From UTCHB3 sp964431385 (GTDB taxonomy: Bacteria; Bacteroidota; Ignavibacteria; Ignavibacteriales; Ignavibacteriaceae): DNA of 8,786 nt. The translations under genes were made by a program, and so were the position numbers. The DNA lies in the NCBI GenBank assembly GCA_964431385.1, contig CAYSJM010000105.1, positions 1-8,786 of the forward strand. The letters are read 5' to 3'. Below the pieces are notes generated by a model, which ran no database searches, had not been told where the DNA came from, and was given only the letters and a program-made list of their open reading frames with translations. Of this stretch, positions 1 through 6,908 are shown piece after piece (the stretch's first letter is position 1; each line of letters opens with the position of its first letter).

Positions 1-404
1 TAGTATGGATTCTAATCTTTCTTGCGGCTTTTGCCGGACTCTTCTTTCTTCAACATTTAACCCGTGATACCGGGGCTTCTACAACGGGTCCGGGATATAG
101 TGAAGGAATGGGTAGTTCGGAAACTTCAGGAGCCGGTGGTAAAGAATTGGTTTCTCAATTTGGTTGCTTGAACTGCCACGGCAACGAGCTTGAAGGTACA
201 AAAGCAGCACCACCCCTTGTCGGGCTTGGTAAATATTACGATAGAGAGGCTATGATCGCGTATCTGCGCAATCCTGATAAAAATAAAACAGGTGCAAGAT
301 TCGATGACTATAAAACGAAATATGCTTCAGGTATTATGCCGGCATACGGAAACAAAGATCCAAAAGATCTTGGTAAAATTGCCGATTACCTGTTATCGAA
401 ATAA
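1..404 (+). CDS. Membrane-anchored class I cytochrome c, 5'-truncated by the window edge
   Basis: This is an electron-transfer haem protein facing the periplasm. The frame (codons begin at base 3) stays open to the left edge, so the ATG at 108 is an internal methionine. The 35 residues before it begin with a hydrophobic stretch, VWILIFLAAFAGLFFL, that fits a membrane anchor, followed by a small-residue linker. In the 133 visible residues the haem c motif CLNCH is at 55-59 (bases 165-179), followed by the usual PPLVGLG segment. The likely axial methionine is in GIMPAYG (Met112). The C-terminal helix DLGKIADYLLSK is typical of class I cytochromes c. The visible part could be a small tethered cytochrome or the C-terminal haem domain of a larger respiratory subunit such as a CcoP-like or fused cytochrome b protein. 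The missing 5' part would decide. The haem assignment is secure; the complex it serves is unknown. Confidence 0.9.
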   Translation, partial: VWILIFLAAFAGLFFLQHLTRDTGASTTGPGYSEGMGSSETSGAGGKELVSQFGCLNCHGNELEGTKAAPPLVGLGKYYDREAMIAYLRNPDKNKTGARFDDYKTKYASGIMPAYGNKDPKDLGKIADYLLSK

Positions 405-417
405 AACTGTTTGGACT

Positions 418-454
418 AAAAAGAGGCTGTCTCACAAAAGGCAGCCTTTTTTTT
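418..454. terminator. Bidirectional intrinsic terminator between convergent genes
   Basis: Bases 424-432 (AGGCTGTCT) pair with 439-447 (AGGCAGCCT) through one G-T wobble, closing a 6-nt loop. Flanking A and T runs extend the stem. Eight T residues (447-454) follow on the plus strand, and the minus strand ends in CTCTTTTTAG. It can therefore end both the cytochrome transcript and the opposing response-regulator transcript, whose TAA stop (455-453) overlaps the T run. The left arm AGGCTGTCTC recurs in inverted orientation at 8167-8176. Confidence 0.85.
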
Positions 455-845
455 ATTTGAATTCGGTTATTTTTTGAAAAATGTTCAGTAAGACTCTTTT
501 ACGAAATGGCTTGGAAAGGAAATAATCGAAACCCTCCTCAAGAAGTTTTTCATCATCACCTATCATCGAATATGCCGTAACGGCAACTACAGGCACTTTA
601 TCGTAACGGGGTAACTGTTTTATATATTTAAGAAGATCAACACCATTTCCACCTCTACCCAGGTTTAAATCCACGAGCAACATCGAGGGGTTAAAATCAC
701 CTCTCTCAAGATATTCCCTTGCTTCATCAAAACTATGGGCACTGTTCAACTCCGCAATCCCCTCGAGAATAATCCTTACAAGGTCATGCATCATATGATC
801 ATCATCTATTAAAAATACGACCGGGAGTTCTGGATTCATATACAC
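453..845 (-). CDS. Single-domain response regulator (CheY-like receiver protein)
   Basis: This is a phosphorylation-controlled signalling protein made of one receiver domain with no DNA-binding or enzymatic output domain, so it would act through protein contacts or phosphotransfer. Over 130 residues the fold markers are in order: the acidic pocket IDDD (Asp14-16), the phosphoacceptor Asp59 in LLVDLN, the switch Thr90 in VVAVTAYS, and Lys112 in LSKPF. The longest start is a GTG at 845-843. An ATG two codons later (839-837) is an equally good start, and a weak GAAAG lies just upstream of both. The gene sits 39 nt behind the carboxypeptidase on the same strand with no hairpin between them, so co-transcription is likely. 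No histidine kinase is present in the window, so its partner is unknown. It converges on the cytochrome gene across a shared terminator. Confidence 0.93.
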   Translation of the reverse strand: MYMNPELPVVFLIDDDHMMHDLVRIILEGIAELNSAHSFDEAREYLERGDFNPSMLLVDLNLGRGGNGVDLLKYIKQLPRYDKVPVVAVTAYSMIGDDEKLLEEGFDYFLSKPFRKRVLLNIFQKITEFK

Positions 846-884
846 TTTGCTTTCAAACTGGTTAACAATTATTTCCCGTTTTCA

Positions 885-3569
885 TTACTTCAAAATTAAC
901 ATTTTTTTGGTCTCCGTGAAGGTACCTGCTGTAATCCGGTATAAATAAACTCCGCTCGTCAAACCTGAAGCGTCAAAGTCGATAAAATGCCAGCCTGCCT
1001 CTCTTTCACCTATTACAAGAACTTTTTTACTCTGACCTGTAGCATCGAATACTTCAAGTTTCACAACACTCTTCACGGGTAATGCATAGCTGATTCTTGT
1101 TGCCGGGTTAAATGGATTGGGATAATTCTGCCCAAGTGAATAGACCATTGGATTTGTAAATTCCACCTCGACAGGTCCAAAAATATTTGAAGTGCCGTCG
1201 AAATCGAGTTGTCTCAACCTATACCAAATATTCCCGTTCATAATCCCGGGTGTGTTGTCTTCAAAAGAATATTCGGTGGCTGATTCAGCTGTTCCTCCCC
1301 CCTCTACAAAGCCTGCTTCCATCCAGGATGTCTCACCGATTTTTCTTTCGATGACAAAACCTTTGTTGTTTAGCTCGGTCGCCACTTCCCACTTGATAAC
1401 AGGAATACCTCGTGCATTCAACTTTGCAGTGAAAGAAGTAAGCTCAACGGGAACTACTGAATAGGCTACAATTCCGATGTCATCAAGATAAATACCATCT
1501 TTTTGCTGACTCCCATCGGTCACGAGTCTAAATCTAAGCAACACCTGCTGCCCTGCATAAGGGAGAAGAGAAACCTCTTCCTTTACCCAGTTTATTCTCG
1601 ATCCGTCATACACAGGTTGATTTGGTGGCTGAAACGACCCTGTACTCATCTCGGTATATTTCCCCTGAAGTGCGGTGAATGATGAACCACCATTTGTAGA
1701 AATCATCACTTGGGCATAATCATAATTGGATTCGATATCATATTTTAGCCAAAATTCGAGTTTGGGGCTGTTTACTCCCGAAAGGTTCACCGGAGTGGTC
1801 GATGTCATCATCACAGTTGCATTTGCTATATAATTTCCGGATTTGCTGTCTGTAAATGATGCAGGGGATGAGACAAATGATGAGGTGGTGGCTTCCCACT
1901 TTGGTGATGTTCCCGGTGTGGCTGTAACAGTCCAGTTCGTCAAAGGATTGTCGGTGGTATCAAGAAAAATGTAATTTGGAACACCAAGAGTGATCAGAAG
2001 TGTATCCTGTGACATTACAGCGTTCTCTTTTACAGTTTTCACCAGAACCTTATGCGATACTCCACTTCCGGCATTCAAGCCGATTAAGAAACTTAACGGT
2101 TGCATAACAACAGCTGTATCCATTGAAGCAAGACTGCCGAGACCGGTTGATCCCGATACAACGGAAATATCCTGAGAGAGTGAAACAAGCTCCACAGACA
2201 CTCCGGTCGCAGGAGACAAGCCTCTGTTCTTAAAGACAGGGCTCATGGTAACGGTTTCACCCGGATTAAAATATTGCCTGTCAAATCGTGGAGCAAACAA
2301 TGAGACATATTCCCCTGCCACCCACGATTTGAAAAGAAGCGGTTTTAAATTTAACTGCACCAGCGGGAAAATTCTGCTTTGTGCGGGCCAAAAACCATCT
2401 GCATCTCCACCAATTTCAAATGTATATCCAAACGATTTTGGCTTTGTGTTCTGCTCTCCGTAAAACCAGTCACGGGAACTGCCGTTCGAATTGTAACCAA
2501 GGATCGTCCCACCGTTTCCATACTCAAAGCCGTTATATTGTGTCATGTAGCTGCAAAAATCGCTGTAAATTGCATTGTCGGGAGTAACCTGATTTATGTA
2601 ACCCCAAGGGTAGAGCATGGCGTTTGCGTAAGAATGAAAGTTGATGTAGGTTCGGAAATTTTTCAGTATTGAAATGTCTCTGATGGCTGCTATTTCAGGT
2701 TCTGAAAATCCTGACGGTCCTCTATAAGTCTCGGAAGAGGGATCAGGGCTTGAACCTGTGTTGTCGTAACCCCACATAAAACCAAAATTCCTGTTCAGAT
2801 CGACACCATAATTTCCGCTGCCGCTGTTTCTTCTATTTTTCCTCCACATCCCGCCACCGTTTGGATTCGTTGAACGATTATATTCATAACCATCGGGGTT
2901 CACCACAGGAACAAAAAATATCTCTCTGTTATTTACGAGATAAGTCACTTCGAGGTTTGTACCATAATTTTCGCATAAATAGTACATATAATAGAGAACG
3001 GTCATCATTGAAATCGGTTCACGAGCGTGAATCAATCCATCAAACAGTGCCCGGGGTTCATCTTCATTCAGATTCGGATTGTCACTGATCTTTGCCGCCC
3101 ATATTGGTCTTCCGTTTTCAGTCTCACCGATCTGAAATTTTTGAGTAATCAGGTTGGGGAATCTTGCATGCAGAGAATCGAGTTGATTTATCGCCTCCTG
3201 GAAAGTGTAGAAGCCCCCCATCGAACCAAAACCAAAACCCTCGATCCCATATTGTTCTCTGCTCTCCTCCAGGAATGCACTCTTCTCTTCAGGTCTTAGC
3301 TTTGGAAGCGAGTTATAGAAGTCGTTCCAGTCATTGATCACAACTTCATAACGGAGTCCGGAAGTCTGCAATTGTTGAAACTCTTTCGAATTGAGGAAAA
3401 TCTTAATCGATCCATCTTTTTCAACTGTGGTTTCTTCAAGATCAAAAGCAAATTGGGTTATTGCACGAAACCCTTCCGAAGCTGCCGGATAAATTTTAAC
3501 TTTTTTGTATGTTTCCTGTGCAAAAAGAATTGACACGAGGAGGAGAAGGATGGTAAATGTTTTTTTCAC
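885..3569 (-). CDS. Secreted M14 zinc carboxypeptidase with T9SS C-terminal sorting domain
   Basis: This is an exported metallopeptidase expected to remove C-terminal residues from peptides at the cell surface or outside the cell. It begins with a signal peptide (MKKTFTILLLLVSILFAQ) and a presumed pro-region (about 19-115). The M14 domain (about 118-420) has the zinc motif HARE (His181, Glu184), NPDGYEY, substrate-binding Asn259-Arg260 in VDLNRNF, third zinc ligand His312 in INFHSYA, and catalytic Glu385 in FEIGG. All key residues are present, so it should be active. After it come a CARDB-like spacer (about 425-530), a jelly-roll domain resembling that of M6/immune-inhibitor-A proteins (about 535-705, ending IYLDDIGI), a VPVELTSFTA module (about 707-805), and the sorting domain from about 809 with QNYPNPFNPAT and a C-terminal ILK. 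The start is GTG, chosen because the signal peptide begins there; no clear Shine-Dalgarno precedes it. Substrate preference cannot be read from the sequence. Confidence 0.95.
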   Translation of the reverse strand: MKKTFTILLLLVSILFAQETYKKVKIYPAASEGFRAITQFAFDLEETTVEKDGSIKIFLNSKEFQQLQTSGLRYEVVINDWNDFYNSLPKLRPEEKSAFLEESREQYGIEGFGFGSMGGFYTFQEAINQLDSLHARFPNLITQKFQIGETENGRPIWAAKISDNPNLNEDEPRALFDGLIHAREPISMMTVLYYMYYLCENYGTNLEVTYLVNNREIFFVPVVNPDGYEYNRSTNPNGGGMWRKNRRNSGSGNYGVDLNRNFGFMWGYDNTGSSPDPSSETYRGPSGFSEPEIAAIRDISILKNFRTYINFHSYANAMLYPWGYINQVTPDNAIYSDFCSYMTQYNGFEYGNGGTILGYNSNGSSRDWFYGEQNTKPKSFGYTFEIGGDADGFWPAQSRIFPLVQLNLKPLLFKSWVAGEYVSLFAPRFDRQYFNPGETVTMSPVFKNRGLSPATGVSVELVSLSQDISVVSGSTGLGSLASMDTAVVMQPLSFLIGLNAGSGVSHKVLVKTVKENAVMSQDTLLITLGVPNYIFLDTTDNPLTNWTVTATPGTSPKWEATTSSFVSSPASFTDSKSGNYIANATVMMTSTTPVNLSGVNSPKLEFWLKYDIESNYDYAQVMISTNGGSSFTALQGKYTEMSTGSFQPPNQPVYDGSRINWVKEEVSLLPYAGQQVLLRFRLVTDGSQQKDGIYLDDIGIVAYSVVPVELTSFTAKLNARGIPVIKWEVATELNNKGFVIERKIGETSWMEAGFVEGGGTAESATEYSFEDNTPGIMNGNIWYRLRQLDFDGTSNIFGPVEVEFTNPMVYSLGQNYPNPFNPATRISYALPVKSVVKLEVFDATGQSKKVLVIGEREAGWHFIDFDASGLTSGVYLYRITAGTFTETKKMLILK

Positions 3570-3671
3570 GGAGAATCGAGGTTTATTTAAATTGATTTAT
3601 ATTCCCTTTAAAATTCGGTAATTATTATCTGACAGCAAAAAAAATATTTTATAAAATTTGCTCAAAAATAC

Positions 3672-3703
3672 ATTGTGATTAGAAGTGGTTTGCATATATT
3701 CGC
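3672..3703 (+). promoter_or_regulatory. Candidate promoter for the lipoprotein gene
   Basis: ATATATTCGC (3694-3703) contains a TATATT -10 element. TTGTGA (3673-3678) lies 16 nt upstream of TATATT as a plausible -35. Read as a Bacteroidota-type promoter it is ATTG, 19 nt, TATATTCG, close to TTTG-N19-TAnnTTTG. The decamer ends 34 nt before the start codon, and the identical decamer precedes the esterase. The rest of the 3570-3737 divergent spacer is AT-rich; I see no convincing promoter in it for the minus-strand peptidase. Confidence 0.5.
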
Positions 3704-3737
3704 TCATCAATTTATTTAATTTCAACAGGCAATACAA

Positions 3738-4196
3738 ATGCGCAAATTTCTCTTTATCCCCTTCATTTTCCTTTTTATATTAGCCGGTTGTTCCAAAGAT
3801 GATAACCCTGTTACCCCACCGGTTGACAATACACCATCAGTTTATGCTGCCTCATGGAAAGATTCGGTTCAGTCAAGCAGCGGTAACGAGTATGCTATAG
3901 TAACATTTGCGGGTTCCGGCACCACTTCAACACTCACCGGTCAGGGATCTCTCTTATTCAGAAAATCAGGTTCAAGTACCGTCACTGTTTCGAGAAATCT
4001 TAGCCCCGTTGGTTCGGTCAGGAATGATTCATTGTTCATCGTCTTTAGTTCAAGTTCCGAAAATGAATGGGAATTTAAAGGGAAACTGAACTCTACAACA
4101 GGTAGAGTTAACGGTGAATTACAGTTAAAATTTAAAAGTTATCCCATGATTCCCGATACCACTTATAAATTTAACATGTCGCTCAAAAAACAATAA
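3738..4196 (+). CDS. Small lipoprotein of unknown function
   Basis: I do not recognise the family. The 152-residue product starts with a lipoprotein signal peptide: MRK, a phenylalanine-rich hydrophobic core, and the lipobox LAGC with Cys18 as the lipidated residue. SKDD follows the cysteine, then a short Pro/Thr-rich linker (NPVTPPVDNTP) typical of surface or periplasmic lipoproteins. From about residue 33 the rest alternates polar and hydrophobic residues, is rich in Ser, Thr and Gly, and has no cysteine after Cys18. This suggests a small all-beta domain; patterns such as GSLLFRK and GELQLKFKS look like strands. There is no visible catalytic motif. The gene has a putative promoter upstream and a strong terminator just downstream, so it appears to be a single-gene unit. 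Expression and lipidation are likely; the role is unknown. Confidence 0.85.
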   Translation: MRKFLFIPFIFLFILAGCSKDDNPVTPPVDNTPSVYAASWKDSVQSSSGNEYAIVTFAGSGTTSTLTGQGSLLFRKSGSSTVTVSRNLSPVGSVRNDSLFIVFSSSSENEWEFKGKLNSTTGRVNGELQLKFKSYPMIPDTTYKFNMSLKKQ

Positions 4197-4216
4197 CCCG
4201 GTTTTTTAAATTGCTT

Positions 4217-4248
4217 AACCCCGGTAGCCATAACTTCCGGGGTTTTTT
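4217..4248 (+). terminator. Intrinsic terminator after the lipoprotein gene
   Basis: A perfect 8-bp stem, AACCCCGG (4217-4224) with CCGGGGTT (4237-4244), encloses a 12-nt loop and is followed by a run of six T residues (4243-4248). It starts 20 nt after the lipoprotein stop codon, so the lipoprotein and the following esterase are probably separate transcripts. Confidence 0.92.
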
Positions 4249-4264
4249 ATTGGCGTAAGTTTCA

Positions 4265-4274
4265 ATATATTCGC
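4265..4274 (+). promoter_or_regulatory. Candidate promoter -10 region for the esterase gene
   Basis: ATATATTCGC here is identical to the decamer upstream of the lipoprotein gene and ends 31 nt before the esterase ATG. A good -35 is not evident. The base positions 19 nt upstream of TATATTCG are TTTT, inside the terminator T run. The assignment rests mainly on the repeat and its matching distance from the start codon. Confidence 0.45.
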
Positions 4275-4305
4275 ATACAAAATGTGAATAAATGAAACAA
4301 AAAAA

Positions 4306-5760
4306 ATGAAAATTAAATATTTCCTGCTATCTTTCATCCTCTTTATCTCATCCGTTTTTTCTCAGAATGGCTTTCTAAACTTCCTTTCATACATAAATAC
4401 CATTCAAGACCCCGTGAGAAAAACTGAAGTCGCAGACAGTTTTGTGAATGCCAACAGAACTACAGGCATCCCAATAAAAGAGGGAAATATGGCGATTTTC
4501 CTCTATAATGCAAACGCAAACACAGTTCAACTCGCAGGGGATTTCACTGCCTGGAACGCATCCGTCTCAATGAACAGAATCGTAAATACAAAACTTTTCT
4601 ACTACTTTAGATCTTTCGAGATGAATGCCCGTGTTGATTACAAAATAGTTGTTAATGGAAGCAACTGGATTCTGGACCCCCTAAACCCAAAACAATGCCC
4701 GGGTGGATTTGGTCCCAACTCCGAACTTGCCATGCCCGAGTATGTTCAGCCTTGGGAAATAATTCGAAGACCGGGTTTGCCCGCAGGTGAACTGCTTGCT
4801 TACACTATTAACAGCACAAAAACCAACTCGTCATTTAACTATTACATCTATCTGCCACCCGGATACGATTCAATGGCTACCCGTCGTTATCCCACGGTTT
4901 ATGTACAAGATGGAACAGATTATCTTTCTCTCGCTCAATCAGCTACAGTTCTTGATAATGCAATCGACAGTGGTAAAATTGAGCCGGTAATCGGCATTTT
5001 TGTAAAACCAAATAACCGAAATGAAGAGTATGCAGGAACAATAAGAAATAACTACGCCGACTTCTTTGCACTCGAGTTGGTACCTTTCATCGACGCCACT
5101 TATAAAACCATTACTGACAAAAATAAAAGATTGGTTCTCGGTGACTCTTTTGGCGGGAATATTTCTGCAATTATTTCGTGGAAATACCCCGAAATCTTTG
5201 CGAATTGTGGCTTGCACTCAGGTGCATTCTGGCCCAACAACTACGAAATCTACAACACAATTATCGCAGCTCCAAAAAAAGAGATAAAATATTTTGCGAT
5301 TTGGGGCACCTACGAGTCACTTTTTGGTAACATGAGGAGTTTTAGGGATACTCTTTCATCCAAAGGCTACACAATCTGGACGAAGGAATTCCCCGAAGGG
5401 CACAGTTGGGGGCTTTGGCGTGCTAATCTTATGAATATGATACAGTGGTTCTTCCCCGGAGGTCCTGTCTCGGTAGATGAGAAGGTTGTTTCACCAAATT
5501 CGTTTGATGTTTATCAGAATTCTCCCAATCCCTTCAACCCGGAAACTAAAATAGTGTTTCAGCTTCCGGTAAGTGGAAAAACCTCACTGATTGTTTATGA
5601 TTTAAGCGGAAAAGTTGTTACTGAACTTATAAATGAGGATTTACCGGCTGGCTATCATTCAGTCTTATTTCAACCGCGAGAAGTATCTTCCGGAATTTAC
5701 CTGGCAAGACTTATCAGCGGGAAAAGGAGCAAAACAATTAAATTGGTCTATTTAAAGTGA
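4306..5760 (+). CDS. Secreted esterase (enterochelin esterase/esterase D-like) with CBM48-like domain and T9SS tail
   Basis: This is an exported alpha/beta hydrolase expected to cleave an ester bond outside the cell. Order of parts in the 484 residues: signal peptide (1-19, ending SSVFSQ); an early-set/CBM48-like beta domain (about 60-128) with VQLAGDFTAWN and VDYKIVVNGSNWILDP; the esterase domain (about 165-384); and the sorting domain from about 397 with YQNSPNPFNPETKI. The nucleophile is Ser281 in GDSFGG and the catalytic His is His366 in EGHSWGLWR. Glu337 in GTYESLFGN occupies the conserved acidic position. NYYIYLPPGYD opens the hydrolase domain, as in this family. Related architectures include xylan and feruloyl esterases and siderophore esterases, so the substrate is open. 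No Shine-Dalgarno is visible; the leader before the ATG is A-rich. It converges on the GT9 gene, with only 5 nt between the stop codons. Confidence 0.93.
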   Translation: MKIKYFLLSFILFISSVFSQNGFLNFLSYINTIQDPVRKTEVADSFVNANRTTGIPIKEGNMAIFLYNANANTVQLAGDFTAWNASVSMNRIVNTKLFYYFRSFEMNARVDYKIVVNGSNWILDPLNPKQCPGGFGPNSELAMPEYVQPWEIIRRPGLPAGELLAYTINSTKTNSSFNYYIYLPPGYDSMATRRYPTVYVQDGTDYLSLAQSATVLDNAIDSGKIEPVIGIFVKPNNRNEEYAGTIRNNYADFFALELVPFIDATYKTITDKNKRLVLGDSFGGNISAIISWKYPEIFANCGLHSGAFWPNNYEIYNTIIAAPKKEIKYFAIWGTYESLFGNMRSFRDTLSSKGYTIWTKEFPEGHSWGLWRANLMNMIQWFFPGGPVSVDEKVVSPNSFDVYQNSPNPFNPETKIVFQLPVSGKTSLIVYDLSGKVVTELINEDLPAGYHSVLFQPREVSSGIYLARLISGKRSKTIKLVYLK

Positions 5761-5765
5761 TATTT

Positions 5766-6908
5766 TTAAGCGAGGCCCAAACCAAAAGCTGAAAGAACTG
5801 CATCCAAAACCATCTGTGTGGAAATCATTTCCATACAGTTTGGTTTAAAGTCGCACGACGGTTTGTAGCAAACGAGACAATCCATTTTTGGATAGATTTT
5901 AGTTATCCTGCCGTAATCCTCTATCTCATGGTAAGATGTGGGTCCAAAAAGACAGATGACTCTCTTTTTTAATGCCGTGGCGGCATGCAGAGCCATCGTA
6001 TCACCCGTTATCACTACCTGAGGTATGTCGAGAAGAGCAAAAAATGTTCGGAGATCGTTATTTGTGCCGGTCGAAATCAGTCTCGGGAATCTTTCCGTAA
6101 GTTCATTTATTCTCTCCTCCTCTTCCCTGCCACCATAAAGAAGTATCTCAATTCCCGGAACAACACCATAGAGGTAGTTAATAAGCTCGACAAATCCATC
6201 CATCCTCCACTGTTTCAACTGCCATCTGCCCGATGCACCAACATTTATTCCCAGCAGATATTTTGCCTCATTCAGAGAGTGTTTTTTGATGAATAGTTGT
6301 TTGGTCTTAAGCTCTTCTTCAACCAACCTTAACTGTATTTCCCCTTTTTCATAAGGGAGACCGGCAATTTCGTGGATAATTTGCTGATAAGTTTTGGTGT
6401 TCGCCTTTTTAAGATGATCAAAAGCTCCCATCTCAAACCACTCTTCAGCTTTACTGTCAGAAGGGATAACTTTTCCCTGTGAATCAGTCTCAAATCCATG
6501 TTTGCTGAATGACCCGACAAGAGTCGCAAGCGGAGCACTTTGAGGCGAGGCATCAGGATGAATCACCACATCAAAATTTTGTTCTGCAATTTTTAATACT
6601 TCAACAGTGTCCTCAAAGGCAATAACCTCATCAACCATATCAATATTTTTAAACACCGGAACCGAGTTCCTCTTTGTAACCCAGGTTATGGAACACCCGG
6701 GCCACACCTTTTTAACCGCCGGCAGGATTGAAGTGGTTCTTAACACATCACCCAAAGCATCAAGCTTAATAATCAAAATTCTGAACCCTTTTTCACCTCG
6801 ATCATATTTTATGTAATCTCTGCAATCGGTGCATATCCTGCCCTCAAGTTTATTAAATTTACAGGGGCGGTCGCCCGGGAAGTGGATACAATCGTGTTTC
6901 AGAATCAT
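5766..6908 (-). CDS. Glycosyltransferase family 9 (heptosyltransferase-like) with N-terminal cysteine cluster
   Basis: This is a cytoplasmic GT-B transferase, probably adding a sugar to lipopolysaccharide core or another surface glycan. Family 9 marks in the 380 residues: KLDALGDVLRTTSILPAV from Lys48 (nucleotide-binding start), GVNxGAS-like NVGASGRWQLKQW (about 222-234), GDTMALHAATAL from Gly302, and FGPTS at 321. Two cysteine groups stand out. Before the GT domain are Cys7, Cys16, Cys26 and Cys29, in HDC...GDRPC...CTDC, which looks like a small metal-binding module. Near the C-terminus are Cys344, Cys347, Cys352 and Cys358, in CLVCYKPSC...C, as in several GT9 proteins. The start codon overlaps the stop of the upstream glycosyltransferase (ATGA at 6908-6905), so translation is probably coupled. 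The acceptor and donor sugars cannot be read from the sequence, so the heptosyltransferase label is a family name only. Confidence 0.92.
   Translation of the reverse strand: MILKHDCIHFPGDRPCKFNKLEGRICTDCRDYIKYDRGEKGFRILIIKLDALGDVLRTTSILPAVKKVWPGCSITWVTKRNSVPVFKNIDMVDEVIAFEDTVEVLKIAEQNFDVVIHPDASPQSAPLATLVGSFSKHGFETDSQGKVIPSDSKAEEWFEMGAFDHLKKANTKTYQQIIHEIAGLPYEKGEIQLRLVEEELKTKQLFIKKHSLNEAKYLLGINVGASGRWQLKQWRMDGFVELINYLYGVVPGIEILLYGGREEEERINELTERFPRLISTGTNNDLRTFFALLDIPQVVITGDTMALHAATALKKRVICLFGPTSYHEIEDYGRITKIYPKMDCLVCYKPSCDFKPNCMEMISTQMVLDAVLSAFGLGLA

Noticed and set aside
1192..1464. Plus-strand open frame of 90 codons inside the carboxypeptidase gene
   Set aside because: It is the antisense shadow of a clear M14 gene with intact motifs; the product has no recognisable features and no ribosome site.
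3570..3737. Minus-strand promoter for the carboxypeptidase in the divergent spacer
   Set aside because: Several A/T-rich -10-like strings occur but none has a partner at a suitable distance, so no site could be chosen with confidence.
6329..6553. Minus-strand 74-codon frame within the GT9 gene
   Set aside because: It overlaps the GT9 frame entirely on the same strand and is a low-complexity leucine/lysine-rich shadow of it.
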